Shown: in pieces, positions 44,970 through 57,815 of the stretch | Numbering within the stretch: position 1 is the stretch's first letter | Layout: each line of letters starts with the position of its first letter | Assembly (NCBI GenBank): GCA_027924585.1 | Contig: BSBM01000001.1 | Span: 53,064,501-53,128,500, forward strand | Direction of reading: 5' to 3' | Length of the DNA: 64,000 nt | From: Larix kaempferi | Lineage: Eukaryota > Streptophyta > Pinopsida > Pinales > Pinaceae | Notes under the pieces: generated by a model | The model's database searches: none | What the model saw: the letters and a program-made list of their open reading frames with translations, nothing else | Told to the model about the DNA's origin: nothing | Position numbers and translations under genes: made by a program

Positions 44970-44976
44970 CTATATA
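44970..44976 (-). promoter_or_regulatory. Chitinase TATA box
   Basis: The minus strand reads CCCCTATATAGAGC about 110 bp upstream of the start codon. Two TTGAC cores (W-box type, WRKY sites) lie further upstream at 45029-45033 and 45090-45094, consistent with defence-type regulation but too short to prove it. Confidence 0.65.
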
Positions 44977-45147
44977 GGGGAACCGAAACGCGGTGTCGTA
45001 CACTTATTTTTCAGATATGACACCGAGAGTCAATAGCGCCGTCCCGTGTAGACTTTGGACTTTGATTTTATGAATCAATTGCGCAATGGGTCAATACGCC
45101 GCGGGACGCGCTTCGCTCGCCAGCTGAACGCAGCCAGACTTCACACA

Positions 45148-45320
45148 AACAACAAATATTTTGTGGTACCGTGGAAATAACCAACTTGGGCCATATTCCA
45201 TGGTTTACGAGACCTCCCATCACACAAATATTATGTGGTAGCGTGGAAATAACAAAGCTGTGGCCCATATTCCATGGTTTACCAGACCTACCATATTCCA
45301 TCGTTTACTACACCCTCTCC
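45148..45320. repeat. Tandem repeat upstream of the chitinase gene
   Basis: ACAAATATT-TGTGGTA-CGTGGAAATAAC at 45152 and 45224 (72 bp apart), each followed by CCATATTCCATGGTTTAC (45191 and 45265), with a third partial CCATATTCCATCG at 45291. About 2.4 units, 290-460 bp upstream of the start codon. Confidence 0.85.
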
Positions 45321-48300
45321 AAGTGGACCACACCATCACTTTTTTTATACATGGGAAATCGGCAACGGCAAGCCGTCCATAAAACAAGTATGTAAATGGA
45401 TAAAGTCTATACAAAATCAAGATTTATTAGTTTTTTTTATATAAATTGTTTTTAGTTTTTTTTTATATAAACTGTTTTTATTTGTGTTATCATTTTATTG
45501 GAGAATATAGTCTGATTTGACTAATTTTATCATTGCTGGGATTAAAAAAAAAAAAAAAAAAAAATAAAATACTTCTACTTTAGTTACAAACCTTACCTAT
45601 CTGCAAGTCATTTGGCAATGAGTAGTGCTCTTGTCTATTGCTGAATTTCAAAAAAGAGTTTACACATGTCCAAAACACTATAATCTGTTGCCCAATTTTG
45701 AAAATGAGTTTACACATGTCCTTATATTGGATAAGAGAGCATGTCATTCTAGTAAAAATCCAATTCTAATGTTAGCAACTCAAAACCCTTGTTGGGTGCT
45801 AGACTCATTCTCATTCAAAGCACGGGTCATGCTGCAATACCATCAATGTATGGTACCTGTGGGCTGGTGCATGTATTGGAGGGTATTATCTTCTGCATCC
45901 AACCAAGAATTGTTTGACGATGGACTCTGTACCATATGGTATTCAATTTTAGCTTGTTCTATAAATAATGCCTTGTTGTCCTTAATGAGGTGATATGCTT
46001 CTAAAACGTACCTTCAACAAAAGTAGCAGAGGTGGCATTTCAAATGTTATTTTTGTCTTTGTGATAAGGTTATGACAGGAATTCTGCTTCAAAATATGAA
46101 GGAATCCAGCTATTTCTGGGTATTTAATTTGCCTCGACTTTTTTTCCTCCTTTATTTCATGCCATTCTTTCATGTTTTGAGCATTTTCAAGGGAATGATG
46201 TTGAGTCTCCATATTGATGGAGTGTTGTTTTAAGATTGAAGTTATGGATAGCTTTTGTGTGTAAAGACCATGATGTAGTTTTGAGTTGGAAGACACAACA
46301 TTGCAGATATTGTTGTTACCTCTGTACATCACTTGGTTTGCCACTTGTCATGCATAGTGCATACAATGGATGGAAGTCGTGAATTCAAGTGGTTTTCTCA
46401 AGTTTGTTACATGTAGTCCTGAACACAGTTTACCCGGAAACTGTATGAATTGCCCTTCAGCTAGAGAATTGTATGACCGTGTTGTAAAGAGAAGGTGCAG
46501 GGTGTCACTTTGGGATGGCACCTTATAGGACCTTATCATATAAGTGTATCTTAATGATTCGAAATGAAGTGAATTGAATATTGGAGAAACAATTTCTCTA
46601 GTATTTGGGTAACATACTAAAAGAATTAGCGTCTTTATTTCTATGATATTTAAATTCTATTTTAGAGTTAAGAGTTGATTTAAGCAAAATGTAAATTTTG
46701 GTTAACACTTTGTGCTGACCTCCATTTCCTGCTTTACTTGCAGCATCAGTAGGTCCAAATATGTAAAAAAAATATCGTTTCTCTGCAGTGATTTACAGTT
46801 ATGAACCGTGTATCCGCTCAATAGACTGAGTGAAATTCTGAACCGTGTATCCGTTCAATAAGTTGGTCCTCATTTTTTCCATATCTAGAGTCCTGGTTGA
46901 ATGTGCTTGTATAATACAAATCATAACAACATAAAACTCAGAGTTAAATAGTACCTCCAATCCCACTCAAAAGCAGGGAACATCTACAGATTCTTCAATG
47001 ACAATTAATGGTTGTACATGACTGTATTTTTGGAGAACATAAACTCAGAAACTCAACGTTAAAACTCAGCAGTAGTTGAGAATTGTTGGCAGCGTGCTAA
47101 TACTGTGGAAAATGACCAACATCAAGGCATAATCCCTCCTAAGATTCCACGTAATAGTGAAGGACCCTTTTTGTTGGAGACAGATTGTTTGAAGTGTTTT
47201 ACTAGAGGTTCTTTGTGAAACTGTTAAATGGTCATTAAAGTCTTCTATACAATTCCTACACTCTTGAGAACTGCCAATAACGTTATATGGGACAATTGTA
47301 TTTGCTTGAAGTTTTTGTGGTTTGTTTTTGAAAATTCTTCCTTCAAACTCATGAGAAGCATCGCCACTGGCTTGAAGAGATTCGGCATGACAAGCAGTCC
47401 ACTTGGATAAGTGAAATGACTCTCGAGTGGCCAACCATTAAACATAATGACTTATCACCTTGCTTCCATGATTTGTCATCATGCTCTTTTTGCCTTCTGA
47501 TTGTGTTTTTATAGCCTGACCTAGATTAAAATTTGCCTTCTTATTGTGCATGTTTTGTAGAATTGTCATCATTTAGATGTTTATGTTTTTCGATGGAACT
47601 AGCAAGTATTATAACTGTTATGTACAATATTTTTTTTGCATTTAATTTGTCATCAACAAGGTTGTACTATATTTTTTTTCATATATTTTGTCATCAACGA
47701 GGTATTGATATATGAATTTTATCATGAACTTTGCAATGAATATTTTGCTTGCTTAAATAGTACCAATTTCATAACCATATTGACTAGTGAAATGTGAACA
47801 CTGATATTTATTTATTTATTTGTATTTTATAACAATATTGACTAGTGAAACTCAAACAATGATATTTATTTATTTATGATATTTTATAACAAACAATGAT
47901 ATTATAACAATATAACAATATACAATATTAACCAATGAAATGTGAATATGATATATTTGTATTTATTTATTTCATGATTAATATTATTTTTTAATTTCAT
48001 AATAATGTTTTAATTTTATTTTTTTGTTCTGAAAATAAACAGTCGTTTATTTTTAAAACGTCGGGAGAAGGGTACTATAGCAGTGTTATAGGCACCAGTT
48101 TTAGTGTTTGCGTTGGTTGTGTTTCATCTATTCTCATTTTGCATTGAACTCTTGATAATTGCATGTGCTATGGATCCATGCATTGTTTTCATACCTTGCT
48201 CTTGATATTGTACTCCTGTGAATGGTCATGCCAATGCTCATCTTAGATCATGTCAATTGTCATGTGTTCACCTTGGGCTCAAGCAATAATTATAGCCTTG

Positions 48301-49435
48301 GAAGTGTTTTTGTGAATGACATCAATAATGGTAGCCTGGTTTGAGAGTGACCTGGGCAGACTTTCAAGGCAAGTGAGAATGTCGCTGATTGATATGACTT
48401 TGAAAATTCAATTTCAATTTCTAAAAATTATAAAATAATTATTAATAATTGAAATTTGCATATAAATTTTTTAGAATTATAAAAATATTATAATCTATTG
48501 AAACTTGAGTCTGAAATGAAATTTACAGAGTGAAATTTCATACTTTTCCAAGTACCAAGATGATTAAGACTTATAAAACAAAATAGCTTTGGATTTTGGG
48601 TCTATTTTAAAGTTATACTTAGATTTTTTCCAAAAATGAAGTTTTGATTTGGGATTGTGATTGTACATTTCAATACAAATATTTCTTAAATGGTAAGAAA
48701 ATGAAAAACTAAACCAGTGAAACTAGTTTCAAAAGTCACTAATAAGATAGAAGAAAAGTTCTTATGGGGTCTAAGTATTGTCCAATTATCCCAACCATCA
48801 CTTTGTCGGAGCTGAGTTATGCGCCTAGAAACATGAAGTACATTCCTTGTTTTTGCATCCCTCGGACTCAGAGTTAGGTCAGGTCCCGACAAATAGTATC
48901 GAGCACCTCCTCAGGATTAATAGGCCTCTATTCCGAGAAATAGTACCGAGCACCTCCTCAGGATCAAGACGAGAGATAGACTGACAATTTTTTATCTATT
49001 TTAAAAAGTTTTTTCCTACACCTAGTATTGGTTGAACAACAAATTAATTACACATAGGGGAGTTGAATTTTTACTCGGATCTTTGTATTTCACCTTCCTT
49101 CTATGTTTATCTTTGTGTAGAATTGTTTTTATATTTATAAAATTTATTTTTTAAATAAGGTATGCAAGCATATATAAATTCAACCAGAATTCCACCAAAA
49201 ACTTACAAACATAACAATGCAATAAACTCCTTTCTCTGAATCCTCACCCGACACACTACAACACCTTCAATCTACTACACATCATACCAAACTGCAAAGA
49301 GCCTAAACAACCATCATACGATAAATTATTCATCTTCCTTAAATTTAATTCATCTTCTCGTTGTCCCTTCCTCTGTCATGAAATCTATCATAGCGACCAA
49401 ACCCTAAATGGAAAGTAAACTACAACTTACAATGA
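45321..49435. other. Gene-free AT-rich region
   Basis: No protein family is recognised in any frame; the longest frame (47066-47434 minus) has no known motif. Small features: a run of 21 A at 45544-45564; GAACCGTGTATCCG twice at 46803 and 46839; a ~58-bp tandem repeat at 47770-47890 (ATTGACTAGTGAAA with GATATTTATTTATTTAT); and GAGCACCTCCTCAGGAT twice at 48900 and 48947. Confidence 0.6.
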
Positions 49436-49469
49436 ATGGATCTAGCAATAATAATTCATGGGTATGCAT

Positions 49470-49580
49470 TAAAAGATATCGGAATTGGGCGAACCGAAGA
49501 GAGTAGTGCTCAAGTGCCCGGGGCCTGGGACTTCTTTCCTGGTTCGAGATTCTCGCACGAGCATGGCTGGATAAATGGAT
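49470..49580 (+). repeat. Possible SINE fragment
   Basis: GGTTCGAGATTCTCGCACGAGC at about 49541 resembles a B box and the stretch AGTGCTCAAGTGCCC upstream resembles plant SINE heads, but a clear A box is lacking. Confidence 0.3.
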
Positions 49581-49627
49581 ATTCTCGTGGGTGGCCTGTC
49601 ATTATTATTAATATTAATAAAACGCCA

Positions 49628-49658
49628 AAATCTATTGATTTTTTCAATCAATAGATTT
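49628..49658. repeat. 13-bp perfect hairpin
   Basis: AAATCTATTGATT (49628-49640) and AATCAATAGATTT (49646-49658) are perfect complements around the loop TTTTC. Could be a small palindromic insertion. Confidence 0.85.
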
Positions 49659-49699
49659 CAATATTCAAAATTACAAATAGTTATTGAAACTATAACCTT

Positions 49700-51672
49700 T
49701 ACCATCTCCCGTTAAATGTCGTTAAATGTCACCGGTGGTATGGGGATTTACTCTAGATTTAATCTTTAACTAATAGATATTAATACACATTTACCTATCC
49801 AAACACATTAATAATTTTGACGGTTTAGTCATCTATAAAAACATCAAAATGACGGTTAGATTGCTTTAATTCCCGTCAATGTTTACATTCTAAATTTCTA
49901 GTAAACTATCAAATACGTTTTGAAATGGGAAAAACGTTATGTGGAACATCAAAATCTAGGCCTATTTCGTCTATGACTGTTTACATCCCAAGCTTGTCTC
50001 CATCTCAGCAGCCCACTCCAACCCCCCTCCTAAGTCAGGGGAGCCATCTTTCCTTTCTTCGAAATATAAAATACTTTACCTTCTCTCTTTTTCTTTTATG
50101 TGTTTGTAGAAAACTTAATGGGTTGCATGTTCGAAATCTTGGATTGTTTGTTTCTGTCATACTAGGGATGATATTAGTAATTGACAAGAACATGATTGTA
50201 TAGAATTATTTTTTGGATTACAAGCGATTGATGGAAGGCTCTAAGTTCTTCTTAACCAAATAAACAATTACTTACTTTTACTATTACAGAGAAGAAGGCA
50301 ATTATTAAGACTCCATTCTATTTTGGGAAGAGAGGAGGAAAGGACAAGAAAAAGGGATCTAATACCTTGGAAATAGTTAGGAGGAGGTTCTAGAAAGTGG
50401 TGTTCACCATTTTTTATTTTTTATTGACACGTGGATAAATTGTACTGGACTTTGTTGTTTCTTGCGACGGTGTTAGTTTAGGAATATGCATCTCAAGTAT
50501 GAAGGTTTTCCATGACTTGAGATTCTAGAAAAGACATTAAACAAAACAGAATGTGTGTACACATACTTTGCTCTCTGCATGCATCTTATACTAATTTACA
50601 CATCTCACTCAAAAGAGTTTGATTTCACCAGATACATTTTCTAGATTTGGCTTAGTGCAATAAATTTGGATTCACATTTTGGGATTTGATGTAGTAATGA
50701 GTGTGTTATTTAAGTTTTTGAATATTACAACGGAATCCTTGAGATTCTTATCATTATCTTGGGAGGGTTCTTTAATCATTGACAAAATTGTGGGCTATTG
50801 TTGTATATTTTGATCCTTTGGTAGAAGGCTCCTGAAGTTCTCTTGGAGCTACTCACTACTCTACATTTGGTAAGCTTTTTAAAACAATTTACTTGGTTGT
50901 TTCAATTTATTGAGTAATTGGTCTACAAGGCCGTCTGATCTACATAAGGTTTTCAATTTTGCAACTCAAATGTCTAGAATGCAAGTCCTTTTTATTGGAG
51001 AGTCTGAAGTACAACACATTTTTAAGACTTTCAGTTTAAAGATTGTCTGATTTGTAGAAGGTTTTGAATTTTGCAGCTCAAATGTTCAGAATGCAAGTTC
51101 TGTTTATTGGAGAATCTAAAGTACAACAACATTTTAATATTTTCAGGCTAATATTTAACTAAAGAAGAGAGGTTCTATCCTTATTTGGAGGCCTTCTTTT
51201 GCTTATGCACAACAATATTTGCCTCTAACAATTTATTCTTTACAGGAAACAGGTTTCTAGGAACTCCTAATGAAGAAATTTCTTAATTTGTATTCTTGTC
51301 CCCATACCTTGTACATCTTGTTTCTCTATTCTTTTGTAGGTATATTAGACTAAAGAGACTTGAATTCATGTCTTTTGTAGAAAATGATGGTTTTTGAGCC
51401 ATCCAAGAGATATGAGCTAAAATGGCATTAGAACATTTCTACTTGGATGGCTTGGATAAATCTCAATTTTGATATCCCTTTTAAGGATTTAAGTTAGTCA
51501 GGATAATATGAAATTCATTGTTATTATTTTAAACGACCTATGCTTTGTTGGTTTTGAAAATGTCCCATTTTTAAGAATTCATCTTGTGATTAATTTTTAA
51601 ATTTCATAATAATTTATTGAAGTTATATTTTTTAAATATTTTTTACAATTATAAGTTATTTTTAAAAGGTAG
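49700..51672. other. Gene-free AT-rich region with a 112-bp tandem duplication
   Basis: No coding family recognised. 50934-51045 is repeated at 51046-51155 (TCTGATCTACATAAGGTTTT against TCTGATTTGTAGAAGGTTTT, then GCAACTCAAATG against GCAGCTCAAATG). The region ends at the copia-2 target site. Confidence 0.6.
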
Positions 51673-52316
51673 TGTTGATGTATATGTAACTTCGGAATGT
51701 ATTTCATATATGTATATTGTATTCCTATAGAGATGGTATTATTCCTCTATAAGGAAGTGTCATCATTTATATTGTAAGTGTCGTAACTTATACTTGATGG
51801 GTTATTAGACCACCTTGTTTGGGGTCGGCCCTATATAAGTCATGTGGGTCAAAGGGTTATTAGACCACCCTATTGGGGGTCGGCCATGTGGGTCAAAGGG
51901 TTATTAGACCACCCTATTGGGGGTCGGCCCACTCAGCATTATGTTATGTGGTTAAGTTCGAGCCTACATGAGTTAGGTAAAAAGGAAAGTCAAGTCAAGT
52001 ATAAATAGAGTGCGGGAGGCACTCTATTTGCTCACTCACTTCTCACTTATGTACTCAAGGAGGAGTGGCGCACTTATGGAGGAGGAGGATCTGCTGCTAG
52101 GTTATGTCTATCTCTCATGGTTGTATCATTTCTCTATCTATCTCTGAGGAAGTTATTGGGGTTTTTCACCTTTATGGTTTTCCCCAAGTAAATCTTTGTG
52201 TCTCTTGTGTGCTTGCATTATTGTCTCCATGATTGATATGCTGTAGATATGCTGTACATGTTGTTCTCTCAGTTAAGATCCTAGATCATATTGAAGTAAA
52301 TTATGAAAATTTAACA
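51673..52316 (+). repeat. copia-2 left LTR
   Basis: 644 bp, TGTTGATG to TTAACA. It contains a 44-bp unit in tandem (51841-51884, 51885-51928) that is single in the right LTR. TATA box TATAAATAG at 52000-52008, followed at once by a 7-bp hairpin (AGAGTGC 52007-52013 with GCACTCT 52019-52025). Confidence 0.93.
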
Positions 52317-52328
52317 TGGTATCAGAGC
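52317..52328 (+). promoter_or_regulatory. copia-2 primer binding site
   Basis: TGGTATCAGAGC directly after the LTR. Confidence 0.95.
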
Positions 52329-55276
52329 TAGCCTGAAAGAAGGCATGATATGGCATGTACGACACTTTTTGCACTTACGATGCTAGGGCTTGATATAGCA
52401 AAAACCAGTCATCGTAGCACTTTCGCTATAAATCCGTTTTGGAGAAGTTTTCAGATCTAAAATTGTTACAGGAGGAATACTAACTCTCCAGGTACCTTGT
52501 GTCCAAAGGACAACCTCTAATTCGTTGTACTTTGTGATTTATGATCTGTGCAATATAGGGTTTCTGCCTCTTCCAGATCTGAGTTAAAATCAGGTGACCT
52601 TGGGAAAAAGGTCATAACTTGCGTTAGGAAGCTCCAAATGAAATTTCGTAAAAAGTGACAGGTAGTACACAAACTGTACTATCTCAGAAAACTTTTTCAG
52701 AGGCCGAACGTGAATGAGTGACACTTGGCACGCCGTACAAGTTTGCTCTCCTGTATTATCCCATAAACAGGTCACGTTGCGACACTTGGCATAACTCTCT
52801 CTCAGAGAATCCAATTGAGGTCAGACCTATCAGGATGAAAAGATAATAGGCTGAGCTATCTCAGGAAAGGTTTTCAGAGGCCGAAGTTGAAACAGTGACA
52901 CGTGGCACTCCGTACAAGTTCACTCTCATGTATTATCCCAAAACAGGTCACGTTGCGACATTTGGCATAACTCTCTCTCAGAAACAATCAGGTACATATT
53001 TCTGTCAAAACAGAATTATTTTTTGGTACCTTCATTCATGGCTTCCGGAATTTAGGGCTTTGGAGAAAGTTGGAATTTTTGTAATTGGAGACCACGGCTA
53101 AATGCTACTCATCAAAATAAAAATTTAGAGACCAAGATCAGAATTTTTGGTTGGGCAGAAGGCTGGGCTTGATCAAACCCTAGTTCGGGACTTTGATCAG
53201 AAAAGTGGAAAATTAGGGCTTCTGTAAAAATGGGAATTTTTGAAATCTGTGAACACGGCTGGAAGCCCCTCAGAAAAATAGAAGCTTAGAGCTTTGGATC
53301 AAACCTTTTGATGGGGCAAAAGAGTGGGCTTCATAAAACCCCAGTTTAGGGTCACGTCCAGTGAATCTGGAAGTTTCAAAGGAAAAATTGAGGAGTGAAA
53401 CTTTGCAGTTTTCAAATTCTAAATATACCAGCTTGATCAGCTCATCAAGGCACATATTTCTATCCTTTCGGAAGTTTGAAATTCAAAGTATGAATTTTTG
53501 GGGTTTCTTTGACAAACCCATATCCAGCTCCAGGTCCAGTTCTTTCAAATCAAGTGGATAGGGTTAATCCTAGAAGAAGATGGATTGGTCATCTGCATAA
53601 GTGAAGGAGTTCCTGTTTCAGAGGGAGATGAGGCTAAGGATTTACATAAGGAGATTACAAGCGATCTCGACATGTATGACTCATCGAGGTATGTTTTGAG
53701 ATTTGTTCATGATTAAGTTTATGGTATGTTTGTCTTCATGTTATTACGGTTAGTACAATCTTGATTTTAGATTTGTCGTATCACCTTAACAAAATTATGA
53801 ATGCATGATAGAAGATATTCATTGGTTAGGGTGTTGACACTTATGATTGTACTAATGCATTATGGTGTTGTATGAGGTTTATGTTGTCTACTAACATGAA
53901 AGGTACACCAAGAAAGACAAATCATGTTCCAGTTCAAGAACATATGATCATGATGACATGAGGATAAAGACTCATCCATTGTCATGGATCTCATAGAAGA
54001 TCCATTTACGAGGTATGTATAACTTGGTTTTATAATGTCTAACCTATGAGATATACAGGTTACTAGCACAAGTCATTGAAGAAGAACAAGAAGACATCAT
54101 GTGAGTATGTTAGACATAACTAACTAGCATGCTAATCCAGGTATGTTTTTCCTATATCAAGATAGAATCCTACCTTGTGTTAGGATCTTATACTGTTGTT
54201 GATAATGATTATTCATGAAGTCATAGGTTTGAATAATCATGGTTGTATGCATATTATGTTTCTTACCATAATTGATGATATGACTAACCAGAAGAATCAT
54301 GAAGGTATAGGTTTGACTAATCACAGGTTTTACGCATATTATATCTCTTATCTTGATTAATGATTCAACTAACCCGAAGAGTCATAGGTTTGAGTAATTA
54401 CAGGTTTAGACATGTTATGTTTCTTATGATTTGACTAACCATAAGAATCCTACATAAACCTTGAATGCTAATGCTTATTATTTTCTGTTTGAAATGATCA
54501 TGACTATACATGCTTAAGATTATTGTGTTTTAATAGTATACTAATGAATGTATGATTTTATATGAGTTCACAAGGATAACACAATCATGATACTAATAAG
54601 CATGCATAGGGACCAAGGATGAATATGAGCTCAAGAACAGGTAATTCAGGAAGCAAAGATCAAGAGGCAGCACACTCTAGTTGTTCCTGCAAGAAAGCAA
54701 AGGAGCACACTTCAGTAGTTTCTGCAAGGATGCAGATATTCAGAGGGAGTTGACCATCTTTCTACATTCCATAATAGAAAGGTGTAGAAGAAGCTACTTC
54801 AGCAGCTCCTACAAGGAAGCAAAGACTCAGAGGGAGTCCACCCAGTAACCAAACAAAGATAAGTATTTTTAATTATCATTTATTGCATATGTGCTTGTTT
54901 AAATAATACTGTTCAATGATGTATATATTGATGTTCCTAGAATTAGGTTGTGTATTATGCACATTAGAATAATTGCATTGATGAACAATATACTACTAAT
55001 ATGCATGGGTAAGTAGCCTATGGCACTGTACAACATTCCATCGCTACTTATCTAGAATGAAACCTCTTTGCTGACATGTTGGGAGTTGTGCACACTCTTA
55101 ACAATGTTCTGGTAGAGATTGGAAGGCATCTAGAAAGTTACGGGATATGGATAAATGTTGTATTGAAGCATTGGCTAAGATAATTGCATGACTGTATGAC
55201 ATATTTCTTTATGTGTAAGAATTTGTTCTGAAAATTATGAGATGTTTCTAATCATGCAATTTAACCTTTTTTGTAG
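52329..55276 (+). other. copia-2 leader filled with tandem repeats
   Basis: The place of gag and integrase is taken by non-coding sequence with visible duplications: about 108 bp at 52699-52807 and 52877-52985 (GAGGCCGAA...CTCTCTCTCAGA); a ~90-bp pair at 53093-53190 and 53262-53350; three units of ~85 bp at 54218, 54305 and 54387 (CATAGGTTTGA-TAAT); and a pair around 54650-54720 and 54790-54840 (GCAAAGACTCAGAGGGAGT). No gag or integrase motif is seen. Confidence 0.65.
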
Positions 55277-56545
55277 GAAAGACCGTATATCTTCACCTAC
55301 AAATGGACTACAACATTTGTTCCAGCAACAAAGATATATATTGAAAATATTGAAGATATTGAAGTTCCCAGGATCTGGGATGAAGAAATGGAATGCCATG
55401 ATGCGTTGATCATGAAGAATGATGTTTGGGATGTAGTCCCAAGACCTGAAGGGAAGTTTGTTATGACTTCCATATGGATCTATCAAGATCAAGCATGCTG
55501 CAGATGGCAGCATAGAGAAATATGAAAGTGATGAAATAGAAGATACACTAGATGGATTTCAAGACAGCTTTCTTGAATAGTTGTATGCGGATAACCTGTT
55601 TGTTACAGGTGAAGATAGATTGATTGCCGACATGCAGCGGAAGCTTACTGCCGAGTTCGAGATGAAGAACTTGGGGTTGATGCACTATTTGTTTTTGGCA
55701 TGGAGGTGTGGCAGAGTGATGGAATCTTCCTTGGACAAGGGAAGTATGCAGTAGAGATCCTGAAGAGGTTCGGGATGATGGACTACAAGGCCATGGCCAC
55801 ACCTATGGCATCAAATCTGAAGCTTCTATGTGATGCTTCATCTGAGCCAGTTGATGTCTCTATGTATCGTCAGATGATTGGGTCCTTGATGTACCTGACG
55901 AACACGAGACCAGACATTTGCTTTGCTGTGAACACATTGAGCTAGTTCCTGACGGATCCGAGGAGTGTTCACCTGGTTGCTATAAAGCATGTTCTGAGGT
56001 ACCTGAAGGGTACAGTGGATTATGGGCTCAGGTATGAGGCAAATCAAAAGTTTAACCTGCAGGGTTATGTTGATTCAGATTGGGCTGGCAGTGCTGCAGA
56101 TAGGAAGAGCACATTTGGGTGTTGCTTCAGTATGGGATCAGGTGTGGTCTCTTGGTTTAGCAGGAAGCAGTCCTGCGTAGCACTGAGTACAGCTGAGGCA
56201 GAGTATGTTGCAGCCTATTCAGCTAGTTGTGAGGCAGTATGGCTACGGAAGCTACTGTCTGAGTTATTTGATCTCCCGTTGGAGGCTACTGGTATCTTCT
56301 GTGATAACCAGAGTTGTGTGAAGCTGTCCAAGAACCCAGTGTTTCATGACAGGTCGAAACACATAGAGATCAAATATCACTATACCAGGGATACGGTGCA
56401 GAGAGGAGCTGTGAATCTCCTGTATGTTGCGACGAACGAGCAGATTGCAGATGTGCTGACGAAGCCACTAGCCAGGGTGAAGTTCGAGTACTTCAGAGAG
56501 AGGCTTGGCGTTCTTCAGATCGAGGACACTTCAAGGAAGAAGTGA
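55277..56545 (+). pseudogene. copia-2 RT fragments and RNase H
   Basis: 55370-55500 is the RT lead-in (NDVWDVVPRPEGKFVMTS, then in another frame HAADGSIEKY). It jumps at 55550 to MDFKTAFLN and then to LYADNLFVTGED near 55580, so the central fingers and palm are deleted and the catalytic box reads YADN. The rest is nearly continuous: MYRQMIGSLMYLTNTRPDI (55860), a TAG at 55943, then an open 176-codon RNase H frame (56015-56545) with YVDSDWAGSAADRKST, ALSTAEAEYVAAY and DNQSCVKLSKNP. Confidence 0.85.
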
Positions 56546-56639
56546 TGGACACATTTGCTGAAGCCATTCCAAGCATGTTGGAAGGAGGATCCTTCACATG
56601 GATGTGGATGTAAGCGCTGGATGATGAGCATCAGGATGA

Positions 56640-57026
56640 TGTTCTGGTTTCTGCTTGGATATGATCAGTTGGATCATTTTTATGTGTGTATGTACGCATC
56701 ATGTTGGATGCTGGATATGATCAGTTGGATCATTTTTATGTATGTATGTACGCATCATGTGGATGCTGGATATGATTAGTTGGATCATTTTATGTATGTA
56801 TGTATGCATCATGTTGGATGCTTGGACCATGTATCTGTATATGTATCAGGTGGATACATTGTATGATCAGGTGGATCATGTATGGTGATATGTATCATGT
56901 ATTTGTATTTGTATCAGGTGGATACATTGATGATCAGGAGGATCATGTATGATGATATGTATCAGATAGATACTTGGTATGCATCAGGTAGATGCATTGA
57001 TGATTAGGATGATCATAGATGACAAT
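56640..57026 (+). repeat. Micro-hairpin array, copia-2 3' region
   Basis: Short stems with 5-6-base loops follow one another: ATGATC 56661/GATCAT 56672; GCATC 56696/GATGC 56707; ATGATC 56717/GATCAT 56728; then ATGTATC/GATACAT and TGATC/GATCA pairs around loops AGGTG or AGGAG up to 56960. Flanking letters differ between units but stay complementary. Confidence 0.7.
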
Positions 57027-57240
57027 CTTCAGGATGTTGCTCCAGATGACATGCAGCAGGATGTTGCAGTGATGATCAGGATGATCATAGATGACGAGCT
57101 TCAGGATGTTGCTCTAGATGACATGCAGCAGGATGTTGCAGTGATGATCAGGATGATCATAGATGATGAGCTTCAGGATGTTGCTCCAGATGACATGCAG
57201 CAGGACATTGCAGTGATGATGATCAGGATGATCATGGATA
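57027..57240 (+). repeat. 72-bp tandem repeat x3
   Basis: Units start at 57027, 57099 and 57171 (CTTCAGGATGTTGCTC). One frame is open through all three and gives a 24-residue repeat rich in D, M and I, but it has no relative I know and is probably incidental. Confidence 0.92.
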
Positions 57241-57308
57241 CATCAGGATGATGTATGGTGAGTATCAGGTTGATACTCTGTGGTCGTGGATCAGGTTGTG
57301 CAGATGAG

Positions 57309-57815
57309 CATGTAATCCGGTGCCCTGGGAGATTTGCAGATTGTCTTTCGAGGTTTTGCCTATGGCATGTAATTCGGTGCCCTAGGACATCTGGCAAATG
57401 CTCTTTCGAGGTTTTGCTCTGGGAGGACATGTAATTCGGTGCCCTGGGAGATCTGCAGATAGTCTTTCGAGGTTTTGCCTATGGCATGTAATTCGGTGCC
57501 CTAGGATATTTGGCAGATGCTCTTTCGAGGGTTTGTCCTATGGCATGTAATTCGGTTCCCTGGGAGATCCGACAGGTTGGGCTGTGTGCCCGTAATCAGT
57601 CCTGGGATGCTCTTGCGAGGTTTTGCCATGACCACATGTAGTTCGTTTCCCTGGGAGATCCTATGGGTAGAGCTGTGTGCTCGTAACAGCCTGGGATGCT
57701 CTTGCGAGGTTTTGTGGTGAGGTCACATGTAATTCGGTGCCCTGGGAGATCCTATAGGTAGAGCTGTGTGCTCGTAACAGCCTGGGATGCTCTTTTGAGG
57801 TTTTGTGACGCACGT
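57309..57815 (+). repeat. Seven-unit CATGTAATTCGGTGCCC array
   Basis: Units begin at 57309, 57366, 57428, 57485, 57544, 57635 and 57725; the first four are 57-62 bp long and the later ones about 90 bp because of an added hairpin segment (GGGC-TGTGT-GCCC at 57579 and GAGC-TGTGT-GCTC at 57670 and 57761). Each unit ends in TCTTTCGAGG or TCTTGCGAGG followed by TTTTG. Confidence 0.9.

Noticed and set aside
45621-49435. Hidden gene in the region beyond the chitinase promoter
   Set aside because: Longest frames (122 codons at 47066 and 45625) show no motif, no codon regularity and no splice pattern that I can defend.
56979-57251. 90-codon repeat protein in copia-2
   Set aside because: Open only because the 72-bp unit is a multiple of three; no start context, no related protein, and an antisense frame is open as well.
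56640-57815. CRISPR array
   Set aside because: Repeats are direct and adjacent without unique spacers of constant length, and the context is a plant copia element.
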